A stretch of DNA of 64,000 nucleotides from Nocardia abscessus (GCF_015477775.1 NZ_JADLQO010000003.1:310001-374000); one strand, 5' to 3'. Positions 17,272-25,984 are shown, counted from the stretch's first letter. The notes: generated from the letters alone by a model not told the origin. Translations and numbers: made by a program.

Positions 17272-18834
17272 TCAGGCGTTGGCCGGCGCTTCCTCCTCCG
17301 GCTGGTCGGCGGGCGGCTCCTCCACCGTGCGCTTGGGCCCGGTGAACCACCTGCGGGCCGACACCAGCCACCAGATACCGATGGCGCCCACCACGCCGAC
17401 CAAGGTGATCGGCGCGTAATTGACGGTGTTCCAGGTGAAATCGCTGTGCCACGGGTACCCGCGCGCGTCGGTGGGCAGGATGAACAGGAAGCTGATCAGC
17501 GCGATCCAGATCAGCGCGACCACGCCGACCGGGCGGTACCACGCCCCCAGCCGCCATGGGCCGGTGCGGAATCGCGCTCCGTGACGCTGGCGCAACAGGA
17601 TCGGAATGCCATAGGCGATGTAGAGCCCGATCGTCGCGACCGAGGTGGCCGCCGCGTAGGCGGTCGGCGCGTTCGCCGGCGGCACCAGCATCGAGGGAAT
17701 CAGCAGCACGAAGGCGAAGAACGAGATGAACAGCACCGCGTTCACCGGCACTTTCCGCGCGGAGAGCCGGGACCAGTACTTCGAACCCGGCACCGCCCCG
17801 TCGCGGGCGAACGCGAACAGCATCCGGGAAGCCGAGGTCACCGAGGCGTATCCGCAGAACAGTTGCGCGACCGCCGCGATGATCAGCAGCAGGCCCGACC
17901 AGAACCCGCTCAGCGAGTTCTCCAGGATGTAGATCACGGGGTATCCGCTGTTCTTCTCCGGATCCAGCGCGTCGTTCAGGTCAGGGATGGCGAAGGTTAC
18001 CGCCATGATGAGCAGATATCCGGCGATCGCCGAGACGATGATGGTGTTGATGATGCCTTTGGCCGCCATCCGGGACGCGTCGTGCGTTTCCTCCGACATA
18101 TGGGCCGAGGCGTCGTAGCCGGTGAACGTGTACTGCGCGTGCAGCAGCCCGAGCAGGAAACTGAACGCCACCCCGCCGAATCCGATCGCGCTGTTGTCGA
18201 CCGTCTCGGTGAAAACGAATTCGGCGCTCTGGTGGTGTCGCGCGCCGAACCCGAGCACGATCACGAAGATCGCCACACCGCCGACGTGCCACCACGCGGA
18301 CACGTTGTTGATCACCGCCGACAGATGCGGGCCGATCACGTTCAACACGGCGTGCAGGACCAGGATCGCGGCGAACACCAGAAAGATCGCGGTGCGATCG
18401 GTGCCGATGTCGATTCCGACGACATTCAGCACGACCGTGGTGAAGATGGCCGCGCCGTAGTCGATCGCCGCGGTGACGGCGATCTGTCCGATCAGGTTGA
18501 ACCATCCGGTGAACCAGCCCCATACCGGTCCGCCCAGTTCGGCGGCCCACCAGTACAGCCCACCCGAGGTCGGGTAGGCGGAGGCCAATTCCGCCATGGC
18601 GAGCCCCACGAACAGCACCATGACCGAGACCAGGGGCCACCCCCAAGCCATCGTGATCGGTCCGCCGTTGGCCAAACCGATGCCGTAACTGGCCAATCCA
18701 CCGGTGAGGATGGACACGATGGTGAAGCTGATGGCGAAATTGGAGAAGCCGGACCAGGATCTGGCCAGTTCCTGTTTGTAGCCCAGTTCGGCGAGCCGAC
18801 GTTCGTCGTCGGAAGGGGATCGGTTCTCGGTCAT
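17272..18834 (-). CDS. APC-superfamily amino acid permease
   Basis: 520 residues with about 12 membrane segments. It belongs to the amino acid-polyamine-organocation superfamily, in the amino acid/choline (GABA permease-like) group: ELARSWSGFSNFAISFTIVSILTGG near the N-terminus, SAYPTSGGLYWW in segment 3, HMSEETHDASR in the central loop, and SRMLFAFARDGAVPGS later. It imports an amino acid or amine by proton symport; the substrate is not readable. ATG 18834 follows GGGAGC; the longer frame to 18927 lacks a start signal. The C-terminal tail is acidic and proline-rich. Divergent from the CoA-disulfide-reductase-like gene. Confidence 0.9.
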   Translation of the reverse strand: MTENRSPSDDERRLAELGYKQELARSWSGFSNFAISFTIVSILTGGLASYGIGLANGGPITMAWGWPLVSVMVLFVGLAMAELASAYPTSGGLYWWAAELGGPVWGWFTGWFNLIGQIAVTAAIDYGAAIFTTVVLNVVGIDIGTDRTAIFLVFAAILVLHAVLNVIGPHLSAVINNVSAWWHVGGVAIFVIVLGFGARHHQSAEFVFTETVDNSAIGFGGVAFSFLLGLLHAQYTFTGYDASAHMSEETHDASRMAAKGIINTIIVSAIAGYLLIMAVTFAIPDLNDALDPEKNSGYPVIYILENSLSGFWSGLLLIIAAVAQLFCGYASVTSASRMLFAFARDGAVPGSKYWSRLSARKVPVNAVLFISFFAFVLLIPSMLVPPANAPTAYAAATSVATIGLYIAYGIPILLRQRHGARFRTGPWRLGAWYRPVGVVALIWIALISFLFILPTDARGYPWHSDFTWNTVNYAPITLVGVVGAIGIWWLVSARRWFTGPKRTVEEPPADQPEEEAPANA

Positions 18835-18986
18835 ATCGTGCTCCCGGGTCAAAACGCTGCCCTCATACCGCGTTTGCCAGACGTTCAGTGTGAAGTACCG
18901 ATCGGTCAACCGCACGGCAACCAGCAAATCCGCCGAACGGCGGCCCCGGCGGCCGTGCGGTGGACGCCGAACGTAGCGTGAGGACC

Positions 18987-20360
18987 ATGAGCGAGCGACT
19001 GGTGGTCATCGGTGGTGACGCGACAGGGATGTCGGCCGCCTCGCAGGCGCGCCGGATGAAGGACGCGAGCGCGCTGGAGATCGTCGTCTTCGAACGCGGC
19101 CGGTTCACCTCGTACTCGGCCTGCGGCATTCCCTACTGGGTCGGCGGGCACGTCGCCGACCGGGACGCCCTCATCGCCCGCACACCGGAGGAGCACCGCT
19201 CCCGCGATATCGACCTGCGCCTGCACACCGAGGTGATCGAGATCGATGTCGACGGCGCCAGAGTGCGCTACCGCGACCGAGAATCCGGCGCACCGGTGTG
19301 GCTGCCCTACGACCACCTGGTGATCGCCACGGGCGCCCGGCCGCTGCGCCCTTCCCTGCCCGGCATCGACGCGAACGGTGTGCACGGCGTGCAGACCCTC
19401 GACGACGGGCAGGCGTTGCTCGAGACGCTGGAGCAGGCGCGCGGCAACCGCGCCGTGGTCGTCGGCGCCGGCTACATCGGCGTGGAGATGGCCGAGGCCC
19501 TGATCCGGCGCGGCTACGACGTCACGATGGTCAACCGCAGCGCCGAACCGATGTCGACGCTCGATCCGGACATGGGCGCCTTGGTCCGCGACGCCATGTG
19601 CGGAATGGGCATCAAGGTGGTCGGCGACGCGGAAGTGTTCGAGATCCGCACCGGTGCCGACGGCCGGGCCACCGCGGTCGTCACCGACACCGCGGAATAC
19701 CCCGCGGACGTCGTGGTGCTCGGTATCGGCGTGCGCCCGGAGACCGACCTGGCCCGCGCCGCCGGTCTGCCGCTCGGGCAGCACGGCGGGCTGCGGACCG
19801 ATCTCGCCATGCGGGTACGGGGGCACGAGAACGTCTGGGCGGGCGGCGATTGCGTGGAGGTACTCGACCTGGTCTCCGGCCGCGAACGCCACATTCCGCT
19901 GGGTACGCACGCGAACAAGCACGGTCAGATTATCGGAGCGAACATCGGCGGGGGATACGCGGTCTTCCCGGGCGTCGTCGGCACCGCGGTCAGCAAAGTG
20001 TGCGAACTGGAAGTGGCGCGAACGGGTCTGCGCGAGAAGGATGCTCGGGCGGCGGGCCTGCAATACGTGGCCGTCACCGTCGAATCCACCAATCGTGCGG
20101 GCTACTACCCGGACGCGGCCCCGATGACGGTGAAGATGCTCGCCGAGCGTTTCACCGGCCGCTTGCTCGGCGCCCAGATCGTGGGGCAGGAGGGGGCGGG
20201 CAAAAGGGTGGACATCGCGGCGGTCGCGCTGACCGCCCGGATGACCGTCGAGCAGATGACGATGCTCGATCTGGGCTATGCGCCGCCGTTCTCCCCGGTG
20301 TGGGATCCGGTTCTGGTGGCCGCCCGCAAGGCCGTCATGGTGGTCCGTCAGCGCGGGTGA
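18987..20360 (+). CDS. CoA-disulfide reductase/NADH oxidase-like flavoprotein
   Basis: 457 residues. Pyridine nucleotide-disulfide oxidoreductase with a single active-site cysteine: Cys46 in YSACGIPYW, as in CoA-disulfide reductase, NADH oxidase and NADH peroxidase. FAD site at the N-terminus (VVIGGDATGMSAASQARR), NAD(P) site around residues 160-175 (VVVGAGYIGVEMAEAL), second FAD segment VWAGGDCVE, and a C-terminal dimerisation domain. It probably reduces a low-molecular-weight disulfide or persulfide with NAD(P)H. There is no rhodanese domain. ATG 18987 follows GAGGACC; an upstream in-frame ATG at 18960 is less likely. TAGCGT lies seven bases before the start, so a near-leaderless transcript is also possible. 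Confidence 0.86.
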   Translation: MSERLVVIGGDATGMSAASQARRMKDASALEIVVFERGRFTSYSACGIPYWVGGHVADRDALIARTPEEHRSRDIDLRLHTEVIEIDVDGARVRYRDRESGAPVWLPYDHLVIATGARPLRPSLPGIDANGVHGVQTLDDGQALLETLEQARGNRAVVVGAGYIGVEMAEALIRRGYDVTMVNRSAEPMSTLDPDMGALVRDAMCGMGIKVVGDAEVFEIRTGADGRATAVVTDTAEYPADVVVLGIGVRPETDLARAAGLPLGQHGGLRTDLAMRVRGHENVWAGGDCVEVLDLVSGRERHIPLGTHANKHGQIIGANIGGGYAVFPGVVGTAVSKVCELEVARTGLREKDARAAGLQYVAVTVESTNRAGYYPDAAPMTVKMLAERFTGRLLGAQIVGQEGAGKRVDIAAVALTARMTVEQMTMLDLGYAPPFSPVWDPVLVAARKAVMVVRQRG

Positions 20361-20366
20361 CCGCGC

Positions 20367-20759
20367 TCAGGCGTCGAAGAGTTCGAGCAGTTCGGTCTTG
20401 CCGAACATGACCGCGGCGGCGCGGGCCGACGGGGTACCCGCGTCCGGGTCGGCGCCCGCCGCGGCGAGTTGTCGCACGATGTCGGTCTCGCCCTTGAAGA
20501 CCGCCCCCGCCAGTGGGGTCTGGCCCTTGTCGTTGGCGCGGTTCGGATCGGCGGACCGTTTCAGCAGCGCCGCCACGGCATCGGCGTGCCCGTGGTAGGC
20601 GGCGAGCATGAGCAGCGTGTCGCCCGTGTCGTTGGCGAGGTCGACCGGCACGCCCGCGTCCACGTAGGCGGCCAGGCTCGCGGCGTCTCCGCGGCGCGCG
20701 AAGTCGAACACCTTGGTGGCCAGCTCGATCAGTTCCGGGTCGATCTCCTCAGCGCTCAT
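20367..20759 (-). CDS. Small ankyrin-repeat protein
   Basis: 130 residues with three to four ankyrin repeats: DFARRGDAASLAAYVDAG, GDTLLMLAAYHGHADAVAALL, GQTPLAGAVFKGETDIVRQL. Ankyrin repeats bind other proteins. There is no signal peptide or catalytic domain, so it is probably a cytosolic adaptor or inhibitor. ATG 20759 follows TAGGAG. The stop is six bases from that of the convergent flavoprotein gene. udgX lies upstream on the same strand, with a 27-base gap, so the two may form an operon with udgX first. Confidence 0.88.
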   Translation of the reverse strand: MSAEEIDPELIELATKVFDFARRGDAASLAAYVDAGVPVDLANDTGDTLLMLAAYHGHADAVAALLKRSADPNRANDKGQTPLAGAVFKGETDIVRQLAAAGADPDAGTPSARAAAVMFGKTELLELFDA

Positions 20760-20786
20760 CCGCTCACTCCTATCACGAAACTCGAA

Positions 20787-21416
20787 TCAGCGCTTGGCGG
20801 CGGGCTTTCCCAGTTGTTCGCGCACGATGCGCAGATCGGCGACGAATGCCTCGTAGGCCGCGGTCCGGTCGGGCGCGCGCAGCACCGATGACGGGTGCAC
20901 CGTGGCGATCACGCGGAAGTCCGCCGTATCGATGACCTCACCGCGGCGCGCGCTGACCTTGAACGACGGGCCGAGCACCGCCTGCGCGCCGATCGCGCCG
21001 AGACACACCACCAACCGCGGCCGCAGCAGAGCGAGTTCGGCGTTCAACCAGGCCGAGCAGGCGACCACCTCGGTGCGGCCCGGCTGCTTGTGAATCCGTC
21101 GCTTGCCGCGCTCCACGAACTTGAAGTGCTTCACCGCGTTGGTCACGTAGACCGCGTCGCGGTCGATGCCGACCTCCGCCAGTGCGCGGTCGAGCAGGCG
21201 TCCGGCCGGACCGACGAACGGCTCACCCAGGACGTCCTCCTGATCGCCGGGTTGCTCGCCGATCAGCACCACGTCCGCGTCCGGGGGACCGGCGCCGAAC
21301 ACCGTCTGCGTGGCGTGGCGGTAGAGATCGCAGCCCTGGCAGTCACAGGCTGCTTGCCGCAGGCGCGCCAGATCCGCGTCCTCGGGTACGAACATCGCGG
21401 CGCCGGGTGCCTTCAT
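20787..21416 (-). CDS. udgX: UdgX-type uracil-DNA glycosylase
   Basis: 209 residues, uracil-DNA glycosylase superfamily of the family 4 type with an iron-sulfur cluster. Cysteines fit the 4Fe-4S pattern: Cys26 and Cys29 (CQGCDLY), Cys120 and Cys138. Motif A is GEQPGDQED (53-61). The signature loop KRRIH is at 105-109, placing a histidine at 109. In the M. smegmatis enzyme, His109 of this loop forms a covalent bond with the abasic site after uracil removal, so UdgX stays attached to DNA and is not released. Motif B is HPSSVLRA. ATG 21416 follows AGGAGG; longer upstream frames lack start signals. Likely role: protection or repair of uracil-containing DNA. Confidence 0.92.
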   Translation of the reverse strand: MKAPGAAMFVPEDADLARLRQAACDCQGCDLYRHATQTVFGAGPPDADVVLIGEQPGDQEDVLGEPFVGPAGRLLDRALAEVGIDRDAVYVTNAVKHFKFVERGKRRIHKQPGRTEVVACSAWLNAELALLRPRLVVCLGAIGAQAVLGPSFKVSARRGEVIDTADFRVIATVHPSSVLRAPDRTAAYEAFVADLRIVREQLGKPAAKR

Positions 21417-21582
21417 CGCGGTTCGCCTCCTGCCTCGACGGGGGCCGCGACCACCGTTCGCCGCCTCCTGCAGTGTCTGGTGCTGGTGGCGGCTTACCCG
21501 TTTCCGCGGCCCGCACGCCACCGACGCCGATCTGCCTCCCACATGCTGAAGGAGCGGACCGAGGTCGGTATAGTCGCCGCGG

Positions 21583-22890
21583 ATGAGTAGTGTCACCGCC
21601 ACCGCCGCAACGCCGATGTCCCAGCACCGTCGACTCGGGCGTGTGGTGCGGCTGGCACCGGTCCTCTCGGTCGCCTTCTCCGCGTTCTGTCTCCTGACAC
21701 CGGTCTGGCCGTTCCACAAGATCACCGGCGGGTTCATCGACCTGCAGGTGTATCGGCTGGGCGTGGACGCCATGCGGCACGGCGCCGACATGTACGGGCA
21801 ACTGCCGCAGACCACGATCGGGGCGGGCCTGCCGTTCATCTACCCGCCGTTCGCCGCGCTCGCGCTCGGCCCCTTCGCGATGCTGCCGTGGGACGTGGCC
21901 GCGCTGAGCTTCTTCGTCTCCTCGGTGGCCGCGCTTGCCCTGACGCTCTATCTGGTGGCGCGGCGAGTCTGGCCGGACGAGGAGCAGCGACGGCTGGCGG
22001 TCTGGGCCACCGCATGTGCCACTCCGCTGGGGCTACTGCTGGAACCGATTCACTCCACACTGGACTTCGGTCAGGTCAACCTGCTGCTCATGGCGCTGGT
22101 CGCCGCCGATTGCCTCACGCACAAGCCGCGCTGGCCCCGGGGGATGCTGATCGGCATCGCCGCCGCGATCAAGCTGACGCCCGCGGCTTTCGTGCTCTAC
22201 TTCCTGGTCCGCCGGGACTACCGCGCGGCCGCGACCGCCGCGGTCACCGGTGCGGCGGCGACGGCGCTCGGGTTCGCGATCCTGCCCAAAGAATCCGTCA
22301 AGTACTGGTTCGGCGGACTCGGCAACGTGTCCGGGCTGAGCGGCTCGGCTTTCCACACCAACCAGTCGATTCAAGCGGTGTTCGCGCGCTTCGAGGTGCC
22401 CGAGCCCGCGTTCACCGTCATCTGGCTGGTGCTGGGCGCCTTGCTGCTCGCGCTGGTCGTCACGGCGATGCGCCGGGCCGCCGACCTGCCCGCGCTCGCG
22501 CTGGCCCTCAACGCCGTCTTCACGCTGCTGGTCTCGCCGATCTCCTGGTCGCACCACTGGGTGTGGATCGCGCCGGCCTTGTTCGCCGTCGTCGGTTACG
22601 CGTCCCGCCTGCCCGGCAGGCGGGCGATCGGTTGGTGGGCGACATTCGTGGTGACCGCCGCGGTGTTCGTCATCGGCCCGCACAACTGGCTGCCCGACGG
22701 CGAGCATCGTGAGTCCGCGTGGACGCCTTGGCAGCATTTCATCGGCAACACCTACGTGTGGTTCAGCGTGGTGCTTGTCGTGCTGTTCGTACTCACCAGC
22801 AGGCGGTCGGTCACGAAGCGCGCCGACCCCGCACAGCTCGAACCGGCGCACCCGTCGGACGCCGAAACCTCGGCGCTGTCGGCGCGCTGA
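21583..22890 (+). CDS. GT87-family mannosyltransferase-like membrane protein
   Basis: 435 residues with about ten membrane segments, GT-C fold, DUF2029/GT87 family. This family includes polyprenol-phosphate-mannose-dependent alpha-mannosyltransferases that extend PIM, lipomannan and arabinomannan in mycolic actinomycetes. Motifs: the acidic/aromatic first external loop (FIDLQVYRLGVDAM), PFIYPPFAALAL, LDFGQVNLLLMAL, AAIKLTPAAFVLYFL and SPISWSHHWVW. Linkage specificity cannot be told. No ribosome site precedes ATG 21583; TATAGT ends eight bases before it, so the mRNA may be leaderless. Divergent from udgX. Confidence 0.85.
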   Translation: MSSVTATAATPMSQHRRLGRVVRLAPVLSVAFSAFCLLTPVWPFHKITGGFIDLQVYRLGVDAMRHGADMYGQLPQTTIGAGLPFIYPPFAALALGPFAMLPWDVAALSFFVSSVAALALTLYLVARRVWPDEEQRRLAVWATACATPLGLLLEPIHSTLDFGQVNLLLMALVAADCLTHKPRWPRGMLIGIAAAIKLTPAAFVLYFLVRRDYRAAATAAVTGAAATALGFAILPKESVKYWFGGLGNVSGLSGSAFHTNQSIQAVFARFEVPEPAFTVIWLVLGALLLALVVTAMRRAADLPALALALNAVFTLLVSPISWSHHWVWIAPALFAVVGYASRLPGRRAIGWWATFVVTAAVFVIGPHNWLPDGEHRESAWTPWQHFIGNTYVWFSVVLVVLFVLTSRRSVTKRADPAQLEPAHPSDAETSALSAR

Positions 22891-22904
22891 GGCGCGAGCG
22901 GTAG

Positions 22905-22951
22905 GGCCGTACGGCCGCATCAGCTCATGCCGACCGCTTCAGCTCATGCCG
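22905..22951. repeat. 12-base palindrome and 13-base direct repeat between convergent genes
   Basis: GGCCGTACGGCC at 22905-22916 is a perfect palindrome and may help end transcription from either side. TCAGCTCATGCCG occurs at 22920-22932 and again at 22939-22951; the second copy contains the stop codon of the minus-strand gene, so a short duplication took place at that gene's 3' end. Confidence 0.4.
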
Positions 22952-23385
22952 GGTGCGGACGGCGCGACGAAAAGGAAGCTCTTCTCCTCGACGCGCGAGT
23001 CGATACGCCACTGCCCGTCGACACGGACGAACGTGTCCAGGTACCAGAGGCCGCAGAACATCATCGTGGGTGGTCCGTCCCCGCCGGACACCATCATCGG
23101 GTTGTGGCACATTGTCCGCCCGGTGGCCGTGTCGCCGTCGACTGCGATGGACGAGTTGCTGATCAGGTGTTGGAAGGCCGGGAAGTTCGGTAGCACGGAG
23201 GCGAGGAATTCCTTGGTCGCCGCAAGGTCGCCTACCGAGCCACCCATCGCCGAGTAGTCGATGTGCGCGTCGGGGGTGAACACCTCGTCGAGCAGGTCCC
23301 ACTGCCGAGTGTCGACCGCGTGCGAATAGCGCACCATCAGGTCTTCGATCTCGAGTCGATCCGAAATCTCCTGCAACGACAGCAT
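22939..23385 (-). CDS. SnoaL/NTF2-like family protein
   Basis: 148 residues, NTF2-like cone fold of the SnoaL_4 type. Typical pattern: EISDRLEIEDLMVRYSHAVDTRQWDLLDEVFTPDAHIDY at the N-terminus, a TGRTMCHNPM strand and a final GLWYLDTFVRVDGQWRIDSR-like segment, here with EEKSFLF after it. The family includes ketosteroid isomerase-like and dehydratase-like proteins; which reaction this one catalyses cannot be said. ATG 23385 follows GGAGGC. Convergent with the GT87 gene. Confidence 0.85.
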   Translation of the reverse strand: MLSLQEISDRLEIEDLMVRYSHAVDTRQWDLLDEVFTPDAHIDYSAMGGSVGDLAATKEFLASVLPNFPAFQHLISNSSIAVDGDTATGRTMCHNPMMVSGGDGPPTMMFCGLWYLDTFVRVDGQWRIDSRVEEKSFLFVAPSAPGMS

Positions 23386-23459
23386 GCCTGCCTCCGATTG
23401 ACGTCGATACCCGATAGATGCCACCAGGGTTCGGCGTCCGAGGCAAGATCCGCCGCGGG

Positions 23460-23651
23460 CTAGGTCCGGTGCGGCAAGATGTTCAGTACCAGTGTGAGCC
23501 CCGCCACGATGCTCACACCCGCCACCAGAGTGGCGAACACGGACTGCGTGATCGTGGCGATGCCTATCGAAAAGGCAAGGCACGTGGCAAAAGCAAGCGC
23601 GCCGGTTCCCGGTTCCACACCGGCGATCCGGGTTGGTCGGTGATCCGTCAT
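23460..23651 (-). CDS. Small two-helix membrane protein
   Basis: 63 residues: a short polar N-terminus (MTDHRPTRIAGVEPG), then two hydrophobic segments (about residues 18-36 and 39-58) and a short basic tail (LPHRT). The longer open frame reaching 23948 has no start support. The ribosome site before ATG 23651 is weak. The hydrophobic pattern and codon bias support a real small membrane protein; function unknown. The SnoaL-like gene follows downstream on the same strand. Confidence 0.5.
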   Translation of the reverse strand: MTDHRPTRIAGVEPGTGALAFATCLAFSIGIATITQSVFATLVAGVSIVAGLTLVLNILPHRT

Positions 23652-23734
23652 AGCTATGTGATACCCAGCGCGAGCCGTTACGAAACCGTGATAGGCCCTC
23701 GGTTTTCCGCCCCGGCGTGTTCGCAGGTCATAGC

Positions 23735-24233
23735 CTCGAGTGCCGGTCGGGCAGGTGATTTCGTGGCGGCGACGCCCACGGCGTATCGCGGTCTGATCCG
23801 TCAGTTGCTCTCGATCGACTCGGTCGAGACCTTCGTGTTCCCGTGCGTCGCCCTCGACAGCCCGCTGCGGCAACCTGCTCGCCGACGAGCGTGCGGTGCA
23901 AGTGTTGTCGGCCCGGGAGGAGGCCTGGTTGCGCCGGGTCGATGTCACACAAGCGTTGGCGCAGCGGGCTTATCGCCAGGCGGCCGCGATCGTGGTGGAG
24001 GTGGTCGATCCCGGCCGCGAACTCCGGCTGGTATCGCGTTGCGCTCGACGGTGTGCGACGAGTGCGGGAGACCGCGGACGTCACAGTGGGGACGGCCGAC
24101 CTCGCGGCTGTCTATCTCGACGGAACCACCTGGCGCGCATTGGCTTTCGCGGGGACGTGTGGACGAGCATCACCCGTGGGCGGACGCGCTGTGCGCCACC
24201 GACGGGTTGTCGTTCTCGGGGACCTTCTGCTGA
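23735..24233 (+). pseudogene. Frameshifted remnant of an Eis-like N-acetyltransferase
   Basis: Three reading frames each hold part of one protein, in the right order. Frame A (about 23745-23868): DFVAATPTAYRGLIRQLLSI and FVFPCVALDSPLR. Frame B (about 23869-24015): GNLLADERAVQVL, EEAWLRRVDVTQALAQRAY and VVEVVDP. Frame C (about 24016-24155): NSGWYRVALDGVRRV and TADLAAVYLDG. Frame A again (about 24158-24233): GRVDEHHPWADAL and DGLSFSGTFC, then a stop. Together this matches the last third of Eis-family GNAT proteins (LLADPRAV..WLR..DVPAAL, DLGALYLGG, terminal FxxxF). At least three frameshifts are needed, and the N-terminal acetyl-CoA domain is absent. Confidence 0.72.
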
Positions 24234-24252
24234 GCGCACCGACCGGCGTACA

Positions 24253-24264
24253 GTACGTACGTAC
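24253..24264. promoter_or_regulatory. GTACGTACGTAC palindrome before the methyltransferase gene
   Basis: A perfect 12-base palindrome within TACAGTACGTACGTACGGT, 28 bases upstream of ATG 24293. The form resembles TetR-family operators of actinobacteria. No TetR gene is adjacent. Confidence 0.4.
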
Positions 24265-24292
24265 GGTTTGGTAGCGACTATCGGAGCGGCCG

Positions 24293-25057
24293 ATGTGGGA
24301 TCCCCGGCAGTACCTCGCGTTCGACGACCATCGGTCCCGTCCCTTCTTCGACCTGATGACCAGGGTGACGGCGACCGAGCCGAGGGAGGTGGTCGACCTG
24401 GGCTGTGGACCCGGGCATCTCACGGCGATCCTGGCGCGGCGTTGGCCCGGTGCGAGCATGCGAGCCATCGATTCGTCCCCGGAAATGGTGGCGGCGGCGC
24501 GTGATCGCGGCATCGACGCGACGCTCGGGGCGGTGCAGGAATGGCGGCCGAGCGCGGAGACCGACGTTGTCGTCTGCAATGCCGTCCTCCACTGGGTACC
24601 CGAGCATCGCGGCCTGCTGTCTGAGTGGATGCGGCAACTACCCACGGGCGCGTTCCTGGCCGTCCAGGTACCCGGAAACTTCGACGCGCCGTCTCACCGG
24701 GCGATCCGGCAGGTGGCCGCGCGTGACGAGTGGCGCGACCGGCTCGCCCGAGCGGGCATACTCGAGCCGCGGGCGGTGCTCGATCCCGCCGGATACGCCG
24801 ACCTGCTCGCCGTCTCGGGCGGGGCTGTCGATGCCTGGGAAACGACCTACCTGCAGCGCTTGACCGGTGACGACCCGGTGCTGGAGTGGGTGACCGGCAC
24901 CGCGCTGCGCCCCGTGCGCGGCGCTCTGGACGACGAGCAGTGGCAGGAGTTCACCGCTCAGCTCGCCCCGTTGCTGCGCAGCGCCTATCCCCGGCGCGTC
25001 GACGGCACCACCTGGCTGCCGTTCCGCCGGGTGTTCGCCGTCGGCTGCAAGCAGTAG
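24293..25057 (+). CDS. tam: Trans-aconitate 2-methyltransferase
   Basis: 254 residues, class I SAM-dependent methyltransferase of the Tam type. Start WDPRQYLAFDDHRSRPFFDL is characteristic, followed by the SAM site VVDLGCGPGHLTAIL, IDSSPEM, NAVLHWVPEH and AVQVPGNFDAPSHRAIR. It methylates trans-aconitate, a spontaneous inhibitory product of cis-aconitate, to the monomethyl ester. ATG 24293 follows GGAG with six-base spacing. The C-terminal half (WETTYLQRLTGDDPVLEWVTGTALRP) also matches the family. Monocistronic, behind a perfect GTAC palindrome. Confidence 0.92.
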   Translation: MWDPRQYLAFDDHRSRPFFDLMTRVTATEPREVVDLGCGPGHLTAILARRWPGASMRAIDSSPEMVAAARDRGIDATLGAVQEWRPSAETDVVVCNAVLHWVPEHRGLLSEWMRQLPTGAFLAVQVPGNFDAPSHRAIRQVAARDEWRDRLARAGILEPRAVLDPAGYADLLAVSGGAVDAWETTYLQRLTGDDPVLEWVTGTALRPVRGALDDEQWQEFTAQLAPLLRSAYPRRVDGTTWLPFRRVFAVGCKQ

Positions 25058-25179
25058 CGGACGCGTTCGTCCGGTACGGACAATCGCAGGACAATCTGCT
25101 GTCCGAGGCCCGAGTGCAGGCTTGTGCCCCGGGCGTCGGCGGACCGAACGCCCGGGGCCTTCCGCCGGTCGGCGGGTCG

Positions 25180-25464
25180 TCACCGGGCTTGCTCGTGCGC
25201 CGTCGACAGCAGTCGGGTGACGCGGGTGCGCAGCTCGCCGGGTACCGCGCGCACGCCGATCGACGGCAGCTCGGCGGCCACGTTGGCGGCGAGTACCCGC
25301 AGCTTGGTGTTGGTTTCCTGGGATCGAACGCGCAGCAGCGTGAACGCCTCGTCGGCGTCGACCCCGTAGACCAGCATCACCGCGCCCTTGGCTTGCTCGA
25401 TCACCGCCCGCGCGGCGACCGGATCGAGGTCACTCGCCGTTGTGCCGTCACCGTGGTAGCTCAC
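25180..25464 (-). CDS. Small ANTAR-domain protein
   Basis: 94 residues, almost entirely an ANTAR domain: AARAVIEQAKGAVMLVYGVDADEAFTLLRVRSQETNTKLRVLA, with the conserved Ala and aromatic residues of the three-helix RNA-binding fold. ANTAR proteins bind paired hairpins in nascent RNA and prevent termination. Most are joined to a receiver or GAF sensor; this one has no sensor domain, so it may be controlled by a partner or be constitutively active. Stands alone between convergent and divergent neighbours. Confidence 0.85.
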   Translation of the reverse strand: MSYHGDGTTASDLDPVAARAVIEQAKGAVMLVYGVDADEAFTLLRVRSQETNTKLRVLAANVAAELPSIGVRAVPGELRTRVTRLLSTAHEQAR

Positions 25465-25639
25465 ACCCCCGCACTACCCGGCCTCGGCGATTCGACACCG
25501 ATTGCGGCAGACCGGCCGAGTCCGTGGATGTCCTCGGCCCAGCAGGAGGGGTTGACTGCGGTCGCCGGGATCGCGATACTTCGAAAGTCATAGCGATTGC
25601 GTATAACTTGTCCTTCGGCAACGCGACGGAGACAGATCA

Positions 25640-25921
25640 ATGATGATCCATACTGCAGTCGAAGCGCTTCTTCTGGCCCAGGTGGAAGATCCCGTCCCCG
25701 AGGCTCCCCCGAACTCGGAGAAAATCCTCCAGCTGTTCCGGTATTTCACCTGGTTCGTGATTCTCTCCGGTGTCACCGGCATCGCCTACGCGGGAGGAAA
25801 ATTCGCCTGGGAGAAGTGGAACGGCGGTCCACTCGCATCGGCGAAAATGGTGGCGGGTGGCATGCTCGGCGGCGTCATCGCCACCAGTGCGGGCACGATC
25901 ATGAACGCGCTGATCGGTTGA
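25640..25921 (+). CDS. Small membrane protein, pilin/VirB2-like layout
   Basis: 93 residues. A polar N-terminus with an acidic/proline patch (EDPVPEAPPNSEK), then hydrophobic segment 1 about 33-52 (YFTWFVILSGVTGIAYAGG), a short basic loop (KFAWEKWNGG) and segment 2 about 68-90 (MVAGGMLGGVIATSAGTI). Two membrane helices joined by a short charged loop recall TrbC/VirB2 pilin-like proteins and small membrane proteins of actinobacterial conjugative elements. No other transfer genes are near, so the resemblance may be only structural. ACGGAGAC lies before ATG 25640. Function unknown. Confidence 0.65.
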   Translation: MMIHTAVEALLLAQVEDPVPEAPPNSEKILQLFRYFTWFVILSGVTGIAYAGGKFAWEKWNGGPLASAKMVAGGMLGGVIATSAGTIMNALIG

Positions 25922-25984
25922 TCCGGTCGGCGGGGCCCGATGCGGCTCCGCCGTCCGCCGGTGTGCTCGAACTGGCCCTCGCTG

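Noticed and set aside
17446..18981. Long plus-strand frame of 511 codons over the permease gene
   Set aside because: Antisense to a permease with 12 membrane segments and typical motifs; Asp/Arg/Gln-rich with no domain.
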